A stretch of DNA of 64,000 nucleotides, from positions 2,480,001-2,544,000 of the forward strand of contig OZ024845.1 in the NCBI GenBank assembly GCA_964017145.1, written 5' to 3'. The DNA comes from Agrocybe praecox. Its lineage: Eukaryota > Basidiomycota > Agaricomycetes > Agaricales > Agrocybaceae. Shown one piece after another: positions 21,739-33,800 of this stretch. The translations under genes and the position numbers were made by a program. Numbering within the stretch: the stretch's first letter is position 1; each line of letters opens with the position of its first letter. Under the pieces are notes generated by a model, which ran no database searches, was not told where the DNA came from, and worked only from the letters and a program-made list of their open reading frames with translations.

Positions 21739-22935
21739 ATGGCTAGTAAAACCCCTGATATCACGCCATTTCTAAGAACGCCGTCAACAGCTTCTGTGCA
21801 ACCGGACCACAAAGTATCTTGGACACCTCAATTGCGAAATCCAGTATCTGCTAGGCTCTATAAGGTGCTTAGCACGAACTTTGACGATGAATAGACGTGT
21901 CAGGCTCTGCAGACGTTGTCAGACTTGTACGTGACGCCCAAGGGAAAGGGAGTTCCGATCGTTGTTGAAGACGGGGATGATGAATTCGTTCAGACTAATG
22001 TTGATACCTTTGTCGAAGAAATTCCGGGTGAATCTACGATAAGAGCGCGGAAGAATCTCGGGAGGGATGTGGAAGGACAAGTCACTGAGGGAAGTAAGAA
22101 GTTCTAGTAAGTGCAGGCATTGGAAGGGGTAGAGGAGGTGAGTTAGTCGTCTTGTCTTTGTTCCACTGTCTGGTCGTCGCTCTAGAAACTAAGTGACCTG
22201 CAGATGCATGTGGAGGCCATGCGAGTCACCTGTGATGAAGCTAAAACGCAACTTACAATGACCAACGAATCCAGCAAAATACTCTTGGAGTGGATTAAAG
22301 CCGGGTAAGTTTCAGAACATCTGCATTGTCGTTCGCTTTTTATACTGACATAGTATTCAACGTTAGGCTCGAGATCATGGCCTCGACAGCGACCAACCTT
22401 GAATAAGGCCATGAAAAGATTCTCGATTACTATTCGACCGAGTTCCGTCGAGTAGGATGAGACTCCCAACTGGAAGTTAGTACAGGGATGAGAGAGACCG
22501 TTAGCAGGTTAAGGAAGAGAACCGAATTAGTGACGTGAGCATTCTCGTTTTTTCAGTCGTTTTTCAATCTCATCTTTGTCGCAGGAAGTGCTTGCAGTCT
22601 TGTCCAAAATTCGACAAACAATCCTGCTATCCTCGTTTATTACTGCTCTCACTTGCGAAGGTCCTTCAGGGTATCCTCGCCCGATTGGACTCCATGCGCA
22701 TAATCCCTTGTGGTTTGCTTCCGGTATGTTAGTGGCAAGCTAGCATGGGTGCATCAGGCTATAGCTGCTGAACGGGAATTCCTTGAGGGTCTTTTTGGCT
22801 TGAAAACCCATGGTCGTATGGTAGGAAGCGCTAGACAATTTGATTCTAAGGCTGAGGAAGAAAAGTGAATAAGAGAGCTCATGGAACTTGTGGTGGGGAA
22901 ACCATGTGTCGCGGTTCCTCTCAAGGCATATTATA
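21739..22935 (+). pseudogene. COG6 (conserved oligomeric Golgi subunit 6) pseudogene, N-terminal part
   Basis: Known: COG6 belongs to the Golgi vesicle-tethering COG complex and is about 600-750 residues long in fungi. Seen from ATG 21739: PVSARLYKVLSTNFDDE, an in-frame TAG at 21892-21894, QTLSDLYVT, STIRARKNLGRDVEGQVTEG, MHVEAMRVTCDEAKTQL, YYSTEFRRVG, EVLAVLSKIRQTSVLS-like sequence, WVHQAIAAEREFLEGLFGL and MVGSARQFDS. These are the COG6 helical N-terminal region in order, with stops and frameshifts. Remnant introns are visible (22101-22200, 22301-22365), so the copy came from DNA and not from mRNA. Its C-terminal half is absent; repeat R2 lies on each side. Confidence 0.75.
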
Positions 22936-23194
22936 ACAACCCTCCTATCTGTCGCTAGCCTATGTTGTAACGGGTTGATTATAGATGCGAGTTCAACAGA
23001 CGATCAAGTCCCAGGAAAGCAGCATTGTATTTCTTCCTTTCATTATCGCGATAACCAAGCTGATCTTTTTTAAACTTAGGATTTAAAGTGTTTTGCCATT
23101 CGATTGAAGCCCAAAGCCAAACTCTTGCTATCATCTGTCTAGCAGGTGCCTTCTCTGGTAGCTGTTGGCTAGCTGATCGTGAGCTGCAGGATTA

Positions 23195-23803
23195 CCGTGG
23201 GAAATAACATCGCATGCGACGGAGGCAACGGACTTTCAGAAGTTTGGGTTCTTCTGTTCTTAGCGTAAAATATATTCTCAACTCAATTGTAACCAGACAG
23301 TCTGGAAATTTTAATAACTGAATTAAAGGCTATAGAAAAGGCTGTACTAAATTACCTCTTCGAAAGTAATAATAGGGGTATGTAAATAAAAGTCAAGCGG
23401 ATTCCAGAAATAGTAAGTTCACACAGTGTGACAGCTGTGACCATCGGAGATTTCACCGAATTTCAGGGGAACATCTTTTCTTTCTATTCTTATCAGCTTC
23501 GTACTTCTGTCACTCCTCTCATTTTCAACATTCATCGCCGGCCTATCATAGTTGCATTGGTAGCTAGAGTTGACGTGAGGTTCTCTACTCATCTCTGAAA
23601 CCACGCGGCGCGCGCGAATACCAAAAAAAACAACTTCTGCGGACGCCCGGACTTCAAACCAAACTCTTTCTCTCCTTCTTTTTCGACATTCGTCGTCGGC
23701 CTATCCGCGCCAATACCAAAAAAAAAAACAACTTCTGCGGACGCCCGGACTTCAAACAGGAGGCCAGATTTGTGGTGAGGTTCTCTCAACCCTGTGCACT
23801 ACA
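23195..23803. repeat. Diverged repeat R2, right copy
   Basis: Same block order as 21253-21658. It contains an internal tandem duplication: AACTTCTGCGGACGCCCGGACTTCAAAC occurs at about 23631-23658 and again at 23730-23757. It also has two of the GTGAGGTTCTCT motifs. Confidence 0.65.
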
Positions 23804-23909
23804 GTTGGAACTGCATTTTGGTAAGTTTATTTTCGCGTTTCTCTGCTGTTGTGGCTTTTCAACGACAAATGCTAATGATGGGTGATAGCTTTTGTCAGCC
23901 ATATTTGCA

Positions 23910-23940
23910 GTAAGTGTCTCTAAAAACCTCTGGCACTAGT
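23910..23940 (+). promoter_or_regulatory. Motif copy in the 5' leader of the 858-aa gene
   Basis: GTGTCTCTAAAAACCTCTGGCACTAG lies about 125 nt upstream of the ATG at 24063, and a further copy is at 23774. Each is followed by a TTTTG/GTRAGT donor (near 23820 and 23967), suggesting a duplicated non-coding first exon with alternative leader introns. Function inferred. Confidence 0.35.
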
Positions 23941-24062
23941 TTCTTCTCAGCTCAGAACATATTTTGGTGAGTTTCTCTTCTCTTTTCGTGCTGCGACTGA
24001 GCGCTAACATTTTCTATCAGATTCTTGAAGTACTTTACCATAAATTGCGGGGGACTTTAGAC

Positions 24063-26692
24063 ATGGGGTCGACACACGTGAAGTTAAATAATGATGGTTA
24101 CAGTGAAACACGCCATGAAATTGGACCTCTCATGTGGCCGATGTATTTTGAAAAAGACAGGTATCATAAGTTCTATGAAGCAACCCAGAAAACTTTTGAG
24201 GGCTCAGAAAGGCAGGCAGAATCTATTGGGCATACATGTTTGATCAATGGCGATCTTTTTTATTCTCCCAACTGCCGCAGACCCCTTATAAATGTTCCTC
24301 CAAAACCATCAAAAGAACCACTTTCTTTTAACCCAGAGCAAGACTCGATAGAGATCCTTCGCGAGCCTAGATGGTGGACATTGGAGTACGCCCACCTGGC
24401 ATTCCTAGATATAAATCCTATCCAAAAAGGACCCTTTGGATGGGCCTTGGAGACACCAGTCTATCATTGTCGAAACAGAGACAAAACCTTTTACATGAGG
24501 AGCCAGGATATAATTCGTTGGCATAGACTTGAGCACAGTCTGAAGCTTTCCTTTAATTCCCTTTCAAACATAGGAAACATGCCGCCGACACCCACTGTCA
24601 TTGAACGTGCATTTACATGTGGCGGAAAACATACTAGCAACGAGGAATTGCGTGCAGATATTGTGCGCTGCAGGGAGTGGTACTCCTACTTGCTATGCAG
24701 ACTATCTTATGCTATAGCTGTCTGCGAGACTATTGAACCTTCCGGGGGCAAGGCAATTGAAAAGTTTACCTGGTTTCGAACGCTGGTACGAGAGGATTGG
24801 TATGAAGGTTTTGTTTCTGCCGTAAATGCCACATGTGGTGCATTTGATGGTAGCGTTGAACGAGTCGGGGTCATAGTTGATTTAGTAGATCCTATGAAAC
24901 ATCAATTCCCCATTGAATGGTTTGTCGAATTCAATATACCGGTATGGTACAAATGGGGACAAAGAGAAATGGACAATAATAATCTATCAAAATTTGCTCC
25001 TTCTTCTGAATCTATGCAATCTGCCACCACCTTTTTGACCACGACACCGAGCGCTGTAGATCCAAAGTCAGTTTTAAATGCTTTTATAGAGGAAAGAGCT
25101 AGAAGGACTAAGGAAATTGAAGAAAAGGAGTCTCAGGAGACCAAAAGGAGGCGGTTGCAGAGGGATAACGCTGGAGGATTCCAAAAGATAAAGGTCTTTA
25201 TATGGGAGCGAGATGAAATGGATGTTTACCAAAGAAGAACAGTCACGTGCGCTGAAAAAGAGGATACTCTGATCTTTTATGGCAGAAATCAGAAACAATA
25301 TAGCAGCGTATTTGGGGAATGGGACTGCTGTTCTGCATTTGGTGACAAGGAAGAGGATGAAATGGAGGAAGAAGACATGATGAATCAGGTCTTGTACGGC
25401 AGACAAGAAGAGGAGCATTGCAACATGGAGGATGACATGGCAAATTATCCACTGGAGTCTGAATCGAGTAGTACTGGTCACGACAATCTGAAGGGTCACT
25501 ACTACTGGTCCAATCAGCTTCTAACCTGGGAGGAATTGATGATGGATGATGCGAATGAGTATGAGGCAATCGATATTCTCCATCGATATATGGGATACAT
25601 TCCTCCTTTGGATCCTGAGTCATTATCTCCAAATCTGCAGCTCAACAACAAGGATAAAATCATGTACAGCAATCTGCTTGGAAAGGATGCAGTTGATGAA
25701 AACTTCTTTCGGTCTGATGTATCATCGGCAGCTCTGAATTTCTTGATGGGATTGTGCACTGTAGGCAAGAGTCCTTTACCAGAGAACTGGGACCTGTTCC
25801 GAGTATGCCGATATCCCTTAGCTGGTATTGGGGGTAAAAGATATGTCAAAAAAATACGCTCTCATGACTCTTATATTTTTATGCTCAACATGGGACACCC
25901 ATCTACTGTGGAATGGAGTCTTGGTGTAAAGACTGCCTCATTGGCTCTCATGATATGCAGATATGAAGATAATATGGGCGACTATGAAATCTGTCGGGAA
26001 CTGCTTCAAAAAGGAATTCAATTCCAAGTTCTATTTCCCAACACTGGATACAAGGAACCAATGCGTATCTACCAACCTTACATACATTTCAGAACTGCAG
26101 GCTATGTTTTTAATGCAGCTGATTATGAATCGTACCGCCAGGATCGACGAGCATTGCTTAGCAACAATGAGATAGCAAAAAAGGCTCTGAAAACTGGGGG
26201 TATTGTTTGGAGGTTGTCTGTTGACTGCAGCTTTGATGATGTTTTATCCAGCAAGTGGAAGCATACAGACACTTGCGTTGAGTACAAGACCAATGATGGG
26301 AAAGGCTACTTTGATGATGTTTGCTCAGAAGCAGAAATGGATGTTATATGTGATGCGTACAGATGTGAACAAGGTATGAAATTCTTTGAAAATAAAATAA
26401 AATCCTAATACTAATCATTATTTTAGCTGAAAAGGTTGAAATCGTCATCAAGTCCTGGTGGCCGATGGACAAAACATGGAAAGCAAATGTAGCATACCCT
26501 TTTTGGACTGAATATCTTGAAGCATGGTTTAACAAGCGTATGCAAAGTATTCGAAGAGGTGACGCTCAACCATTGACACAGTCTGAATGGAGATTAAGTG
26601 TGCGCATAAACGGAAACCAGCGCAGGCTTTCCAAGAAGCTTGAAGACCATTCGGAAAGATTTTTGGATCAACTTCATATGGGTGGATTGTAG
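24063..26692 (+). CDS. Uncharacterised 858-aa protein, intact
   Basis: Two exons: 24063-26373 and 26427-26692, with a GTATGA donor and TTTTAG acceptor. The ATG was chosen because upstream in-frame codons lie in a probable leader intron (GTGAGTTTC...CTATCAG). The product starts MGSTHVKLNNDGYSE. It contains PRWWTLEYAHLAFLD, TWFRTLVREDWYEGF, a NIPVWYKWGQRE motif near residue 300, a basic helix (RARRTKEIEEKESQETKRRR), an acidic tract around residue 450-480, and a C-terminal WWPMDKTWKANVAYP..WTEY block. I do not recognise the family, though PVWYxWG proteins occur in mushroom genomes. No signal peptide or membrane segment seen. It is complete, unlike neighbouring conserved genes, and converges on the Plavaka passenger gene. 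Confidence 0.8.
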
Positions 26693-27163
26693 TTCTTTCG
26701 TCAAAAGCTGAGCGCTCACTAGTATTTTAATCCTTGTATCTACTTCTATTGCTCTGACCTTCTTGCCTGCTTTTCATGGATGCCTTTGTTTTTTTTTTTT
26801 TTTTTTTGAGTTTCGCCTTGCCTATGTACATACAGCACTGTTTATTAGACTACTTTACTTTTTTTTTTGTACCCACAAGTATGATAAGTATATTATTGTT
26901 TTTTTGCGCTTTTTTCTTTCTTGCCTGCTCTCATTTTGTGTGACTTATACTAACAAGATAAATTCAAGAATACCATTCAACATCCATTATCAAAGGACCT
27001 CAAATCAAACAACACAACAGTTTCAATGCTTACTATCACCATTCACCATATTTCAACTCTTTTTGCTTTCATTCCTTTGTTCATCAATCTTCAGATTCTT
27101 TTTTAGCAGGGCCATTTGAGTCTCCGGCAAAGTTGGCATTGATAATAAATTCTACACCTAAAT
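26693..27163. other. Convergent intergenic region
   Basis: T-rich, with long T runs at 26787-26807 and near 26851-26870. No gene seen. It separates the 3' ends of the 858-aa gene and passenger gene B. Confidence 0.5.
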
Positions 27164-27380
27164 CTATTTTTTACCATCGATGATTGCTCTAAGAGCATTA
27201 TATCTATTAATGTAATCCCTCTGCTTTTCTACCAACGACTTCATACTTTCATTTAAAAACTCTATTTCTTCTTGAATAAATTTAGCTTCTTGAATTGCTG
27301 CCTCCAACTTTGCCTCCTTGCTATCGTTCATTGCTGGCTCTAACTTTACTTCATGACCATAGGAAATACCACTTTCGTCC

Positions 27381-29251
27381 CACTTCAGTGAACCAGTGAC
27401 AAGACCTCTTAGGTCAATTAATTCCTGATAGGAAATAGACCTAAGAGACCCCCTGATAATGTTTTTTAGAAACATTATTCAGCAAAACATTTCTTTCAAA
27501 ACATTTCTGCCATTTGAAAATGTTTTAGCATTTCAAAACATTTTAGCATATTCCAAAACATTTTAATATTTAAAACATTTCTGCATTTCTAAATTTAACA
27601 CCTAAAAACATTATTAGAAAAAGTGTGACAATGTAACCATATCTAATCTGATGTGTGGCTATGCTATAATGTTTTATCTGACTGTGGCTATGTTGTGAGA
27701 TATCTTATCTAAATTGTGGCTATGCTCTTATATCTAATCTAGTTGTGGCTATGCTAATAAATCTTATCTAGATAGTAGTTATCTTATCATATCTTATCAA
27801 ATGTGTGGCTGTGGAATATGTCACATGATTAATTTCCTAAAAGGTTACATTGTCTGATTTCTTATGTTTTGGGCGCTTTTTTTGCTCAAAAAAGCGGTAG
27901 ATATATGTTCTAGTGATTTATAATGAATTATAAGACCTTTAAAAATGCATAAATACAAAGAGCCTAAATACAATGACAAATACTATATCTATTCCATAGA
28001 ACATCCAGAATACTGTGAATTATGCCCTATAAGCTATGATTTTGGCTGATGTCCAAATATGGAAGTTATTTCTCAATTGGGATGTTTCCGCTTTTTTACC
28101 ATATTTTAAAAGATTAAACCTACTATGCCTACTATATAAGGTATCCATAGAGCCTTGTAGTAGTCTACACATTTCAAAAGGGACTTATAATGTATAAAAG
28201 TATAGAAAAAGTTCACTTTTTTATGAAATTATAAATAGGTCAGATNNNNNNNNNNNNNNNNNNNNNNNNNNNNNNNNNNNNNNNNNNNNNNNNNNNNNNN
28301 NNNNNNNNNNNNNNNNNNNNNNNNNNNNNNNNNNNNNNNNNNNNNNNNNNNNNNNNNNNNNNNNNNNNNNNNNNNNNNNNNNNNNNNNNNNNNNNNNNNN
28401 NNNNNNNNNNNNNNNNNNNNNNNNNNNNNNNNNNNNNNNNNNNNNAAGTCCCTTTTGAAATGTGTAGACTACTACAAGGCTCTATGGATACCTTATATAG
28501 TAGGCATAGTAGGTTTAATCTTTTAAAATATGGTAAAAAAGCGGAAACATCCCAATTGAGAAATAACTTCCATATTTGGACATCAGCCAAAATCATAGCT
28601 TATAGGGCATAATTCACAGTATTCTGGATGTTCTATGGAATAGATATAGTATTTGTCATTGTATTTAGGCTCTTTGTATTTATGCATTTTTAAAGGTCTT
28701 ATAATTCATTATAAATCACTAGAACATATATCTACCGCTTTTTTGAGCAAAAAAAGCGCCCAAAACATAAGAAATCAGACAATGTAACCTTTTAGGAAAT
28801 TAATCATGTGACATATTCCACAGCCACACATTTGATAAGATATGATAAGATAACTACTATCTAGATAAGATTTATTAGCATAGCCACAACTAGATTAGAT
28901 ATAAGAGCATAGCCACAATTTAGATAAGATATCTCACAACATAGCCACAGTCAGATAAAACATTATAGCATAGCCACACATCAGATTAGATATGGTTACA
29001 TTGTCACACTTTTTCTAATAATGTTTTTAGGTGTTAAATTTAGAAATGCAGAAATGTTTTAAATATTAAAATGTTTTGGAATATGCTAAAATGTTTTGAA
29101 ATGCTAAAACATTTTCAAATGGCAGAAATGTTTTGAAAGAAATGTTTTGCTGAATAATGTTTCTAAAAAACATTATCAGGGGGTCTCTTAGGTCTATTTC
29201 CTATCAGGAATTAATTGACCTAAGAGGTCTTGTCACTGGTTCACTGAAGTG
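27381..29251. mobile_element. Long palindromic (foldback) transposon with 7-bp target duplication
   Basis: The left arm (27381-28186) and right arm (28446-29251) are exact reverse complements wherever I checked them: paired coordinates sum to 56632 at both the outer and inner ends. The outer end reads CACTTCAGTGAACCAGTGAC. TTCGTCC flanks it at 27374-27380 and 29252-29258. The arms contain about six TGTGGCTATG-type repeats (27650-27815, mirrored at 28817-28982) and AAACATT/AATGTTT repeats near the ends. No transposase; superfamily unknown, though the 7-bp duplication argues against Tc1/mariner and typical CACTA. Confidence 0.85.
28246..28445. other. Assembly gap of 200 N at the palindrome centre
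   Basis: Exactly 200 N, probably a placeholder. It falls at the centre of the inverted repeat, where assembly commonly fails. Left-arm sequence 28187-28245 has no partner on the right because its mirror lies in the gap, so true centre sequence is missing. Confidence 0.95.
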
Positions 29252-30046
29252 TTCGTCCATTGCTGGCTCCAACTTTACCTCATCGCTATTATGAAATAGC
29301 TTGAGTGGGGAAATGAATCTGACCCGTTTTGCTGATGGCTCAGGATTATTCAGAGTCTCGTCTCTTTTTGATGATCCTCTAGATTTAGGTGGAGTATCGC
29401 ATGCTTCGTCCATCATTTTCCACCTAGTCTAAACAACACACATTATCTGTATTGGTGATTGAAACAATGGTTTTCAAACATACCTCGTCATTGAAGGGAG
29501 GAGGCTTGTTATAATTTCTCTCATAATAATCAACTATCGCTGACCAGCCATATATCCTATGGTCTGGAACAGGAGAGAGACTAGGACTCTTGGATGGTGA
29601 ATATTCTGGAATTGCACCGCTGACATCTAGTGGCCCAGACAGTAGAGATGACAGTGGAGATGAGTCATAAAATGCCACTGTCTTCTTGTCTGCGACATTG
29701 ATCTTTGTAGCAGGCGGTTTTGATTGCAGGCCTTGCAGGCCCGTTCTCTGATCTGTCTGTTCTATAATTAGTACAGAGCATCAAAATCTCATAAAAACAT
29801 TTACCCTGCTAAAGAACACATCGTTAATCTCATAAAGTTCCTTTTGAGGGGTTTCTGGAACTTCAGAGAGCTCACGCTCTATTTTTCGCTTTTTGGGAAT
29901 CATGGTTGATATGTAAGAAGCGGTGATGGTCAAATTAGGCACTAAATGACATATTTTTCGTGGGAAGCTAAATCAAGTCAGCTCACTAGAGTCAAAAAAC
30001 GAACTTTATTAGTGGTTTAGTCCAACCCACATCCTACGTTCTCATC

Positions 30047-30626
30047 ATGTCCCTGTATAATCAGTCCCGCATGTCTCCTTTAAACCTTCAAAAGCAGATT
30101 ACCAACCTGGTGGCTGCAGTGGATGCATCAATGGACGCCAAGCGCAATCCCGGCATAGCAGAGCTTCGAAAGCTGATGCTGAGTCTGGACTCAAGTGTTC
30201 GCAATTTTGATGGCAATTTGCATCATTACAGGGTCCGCAATGATGCAAAGGTTATTGGTCTAGAGGTAGAGGTCAATGGGGTCCAGAAGAAAAAGCTTCA
30301 GAGCTTAGAAGATCGGGTGGAAGAATTGGAGAGACTCAACAAGAGTGGCTTCTTCAATAGCTGCTGGGCTTTGATTTCTTCGGTGTCCCTCTCTGGTACA
30401 TTTTTGTTTTTTTTATGCTTCTTGTCAAATTTCATTTATTTTATTTTCAGTCTGGAATACCTGCACAACATGTATTTCTCCTTCAAATGTTCCAGCAGAG
30501 ACGTTCTCCAATCAAGATGATCCCTTCCATAACCCCTTTCATGATCGGGTGCTCGATGGTATTGAGTCGCCAACTTCAATCCCCATGATAAACATCCCTC
30601 CTACTCCATCATCTTCACGTTTTTAA
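30047..30626 (+). CDS. Plavaka passenger gene A, coiled-coil protein
   Basis: Two exons, the intron running from about 30395 (GTACATTTT) to 30450 (TTTTCAG). The first exon encodes MSLYNQSRMSPLNLQKQITN and a helical QKKKLQSLEDRVEELERLNK segment; the second ends PMINIPPTPSSSRF. It lies about 140 nt from the start of gene B, divergently transcribed, and 185 nt upstream of the transposase on the same strand. No known domain. Its place matches that of the small gene at 47.0-47.4 kb in the second cassette, though I see no clear sequence similarity. Confidence 0.6.
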
Positions 30627-30811
30627 CCAAACATAAAGTACATCATTCTATAACGACTTTCTCTTCTATTTCTGAATCTTTTCTTTTCTTATTATAGTTT
30701 TGCTGTCGCGGATATATCTCGTGGGAACAAAGGCCTTGTCGCAGCTTGCTGGGTTGAATCTGATTCTTTCTATATACATACTTTGCTCTTTGTCATATCC
30801 TTACTCTCATT

Positions 30812-33800
30812 ATGAACTTCCTTGATGATAACCAATGCCCCGTTTGCCATTCCTATTTTCGAACTATAAAGGGCCTGTCTTCTCATCTTAAAATGGCACA
30901 GAAATGCAGGCACTGGGGAAAAGGAAAGAAGCGAGAGCTTGCAGATTCTTTATTTCAACCAGATGACATTCAGGATGATGAAGCTCAGTATACCTCTGAA
31001 GACGATAGACCAAATCGACAAAATCTGCCTCCTGATCTGAGTCAGAAGGAGTCTGAGAGCCAAGACATGGATGTGGCAGATTATCAAGACGACTTGATAA
31101 ATTACTTTGATGAATTAATGGAGGATGATGAAGATGCCGCTCATTTTATACCAGAGGAGCCAGATGAGTCCATTGTAATTGGTGAAGCTGGCCCTGGACC
31201 AGCAACAATGGCAAATAGAGGGCGTCGAGAGTGGGATAATGACGATGAAATCATAATAGAAGAGTATCCTGGAGCTGGTATTGTTATCAAGATTGATCAA
31301 CGACTTCATGAGAAATGGAAACGACTCTTCAAAAAGGACTCTGAAAATCTTGTAGAGAAGGAGTTGGATGAAAGTGTCCCAGGTTTCCTTAACCAGGAGT
31401 CAATCGATCCCATTAAAAGTTATTATCCTTTTGCCTCGGAAATGGATTGGCGTATTGCAAGATGGGCAATCAAGGATAACATTGGTCATAAATCTTTTGA
31501 CAGATTGTTAACTATTCCAGGCGTAAGTTTATTTCTCTGTATACTGTTATGCTATATTTATTTGTTCATTTTTTAGGTGAAAGAGAAGCTAGGACTTTCA
31601 TATAAAAACATCAGAGGATTACACCAAATCATCGACAATGATATTCCTGAACTAGGAGGAGAATGGAAAACCGAAGACCTGGTTTTTCAAGATATGAAAG
31701 ATGTAATTTACACCATCCGCTACTGTGATCCTCTGGAAGCAATCAAAAGCTTATGGGGTGATCCTGCTTTGTCCTCTCATTTGATCTATCGACCTACACG
31801 AGTCTTTACAAAGTCCGACAAGGATAATAGAATTTTCACAGAGATGTGGACTGGAAAGTGGTGGCATGCTGTTCAAGTGAGTTCCATCGCTCTTTTATTT
31901 GTTCATTATGTAACTAATGTTAATTAAAGAGCAAGCTACCTCAAGGTGCTACTGTTGCACCAGTTATTATTGCAACAGATAAAACTCAGCTTACTCAATT
32001 TTCAGGTGGCAAAAGCGCATATCCTGTCTATCTTACAATAGGCAATATACCAAAATCACTTCGACGCAAACCATCCAAAAGAGCTTGTATTTTGATTGGC
32101 TATCTACCTAGCGATATATCCAAGAAGCTCAAAGGCACTGGTCTTTCCCAAAAACACATTGGCATTCGCAATCAGCGACTTTTTCATGAAGCTATGAAAT
32201 TTATTCTTTCACCGTTGATAGAGGCAGGCCGTCAAGGTGTAGAAATGACTGGGGGGAATGGAGAAGTTAGAAAGGTTTTTCCCATTCTGGCTTGTTACGT
32301 TGCAGATTTTCCCGAACAATGCTTAGTTGCATGTACAAAGTATGGTACTTGCCCCAAGTGCCAGACTCCAGCAAAAGAACTTCAAGATCCAGAACCTGGT
32401 GAACCCCGCACAAAAAACTGGACACTGGGCGTTATCGAAAGTGCCAAAAAAACATCATCCACAGAGTCACAATTCTACAAGTCATGTATGGAGAACGATA
32501 TATCTGGAAGTGTTTATGAGCCTTTTTGGAAGGATTTTCCTTTGTGCGACATTCATCGCTCCATAACCCCCGATATTCTTCATCAGCTATATCAAGGAGT
32601 CTTCAAATACATCATTGATTGGTGTCAAATTTTGATTACACCGGAGGAACTAGACGCTCGCTTGAGGTGTCTGCCACCTGCCTTTGGTGTTCGTCATTTC
32701 AACAATGGCTGGTCAGCTATGAGCCAAATCTCTGGGCCTGAGCGGAAACATATGGCCAAAGTACTACTTGGCTGTTTAGTTGGAAAAATGGCGAAACAAG
32801 GCATCAAAGCAATCAAAGCTCTTCTGGACTTCATTTATTTGGCACAATATAAATACCACAACACCGCAACTCTAGGCTATTTGGAAGACACTCTTAATGA
32901 TTTCCAAGAGTATAAGGGGTTTTTCATTGATATGGACATACGGACAGACATGAATATTCCCAAATTCCACTCTCTTCTTCACTATCTTGAAGCCATCAAG
33001 CTTTTTGGCACTACAGACAACTATAATACAGAAGCGTTTGAGCGCTTTCATATAGATTTTGCCAAGCAAGGCTTCAGAGCATCAAATAAAAGGGACATTT
33101 TTCCGCAAATGACAACCTGGCTTTCTAGACAAGAAAAAATTTCTCAATTCGATAATTATCTTGATTGGAAGGATACCCCCAAACCCGCAAAGCCACCAAC
33201 ACTTTTGAAGGAAAAACCAATCATCAAATTAGCTAAATACCCCCCTTTCCCTAATCGACATCTTTCAACTCTTGAAACAACACATAAGGCACCTTTATTC
33301 CGGGATCATCTCAAGGAATTTCTGAATAAATTTCTTCCAAAAGGATCAAGGACTTCAAACGCTGTATCACATCTCTATACCCTTCCATTTGAGCGAGTTG
33401 ATGTGTATACACAATTCAAATTTCATCCTCACAGCATTCAAGATGATGATGATCCTGAAATGGAAGTCAACGATACAGTGAAGGCTGCACCTTGCTCAAA
33501 ATCAAATCCTCATGGACGTATGGATACTGTTATTGCCTTTGTTAATGAAAATGCAGAAACAACAATGGTTACAGGTGTGTATTAGTAGTTTATGTATATA
33601 TACACTTTGATCTTATTTTGATTGTAGGAACACGTATTGGACGTGTCAGACTAATATTTTCTCTTCCCCAAACACTTGATTTTGGTTTGGGTTTAACTGA
33701 GGCTCCAAAAAATTGGCCTACTTATCCTCTTGCCTATATTGAATGGTTCAAACCCTTTAGGTCTACAGGTCCAGATGAATCAAGCGGCATGTATCATGTT

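Larger units (their letters stand above)
27164..29903 (-). pseudogene. Plavaka passenger gene B, split by a palindromic insertion
   Basis: From ATG 29903: exon 1 MIPKKRKIERELSEVPETPQ, exon 2 with YDSSPLSSLLSGP and VDYYERNYNKPPPFNDE, exon 3 starting TRWKMMDEACDTPP. Exon 3 is interrupted after codon GAA at 29252 by the element at 27381-29251. It resumes at 27380 in the same frame and ends in a coiled-coil-like IQEEIEFLNESMKSLVEKQR segment, stop at 27164. The 7-bp duplication marks the site, and the flanks match in frame. The relative at 47762-48414 has the same YER.YN..P motif, S/P-rich middle and helical tail, so this is a real gene family. Function unknown; small basic nuclear-like protein. 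As it stands the product would end early inside the insertion. Confidence 0.7.

Noticed and set aside
25074..25849. Minus-strand frames of 110-140 codons
   Set aside because: Antisense to the intact 858-aa gene; no supporting motif.
27635..27815. CRISPR-like array of regularly spaced TGTGGCTATG units
   Set aside because: Units are irregular, spacers are similar to one another and the array is mirrored in the palindrome; these are subterminal transposon repeats in a eukaryote.
28240..28596. Reading frame across the N gap
   Set aside because: Mostly unknown residues through the assembly gap of a palindrome.
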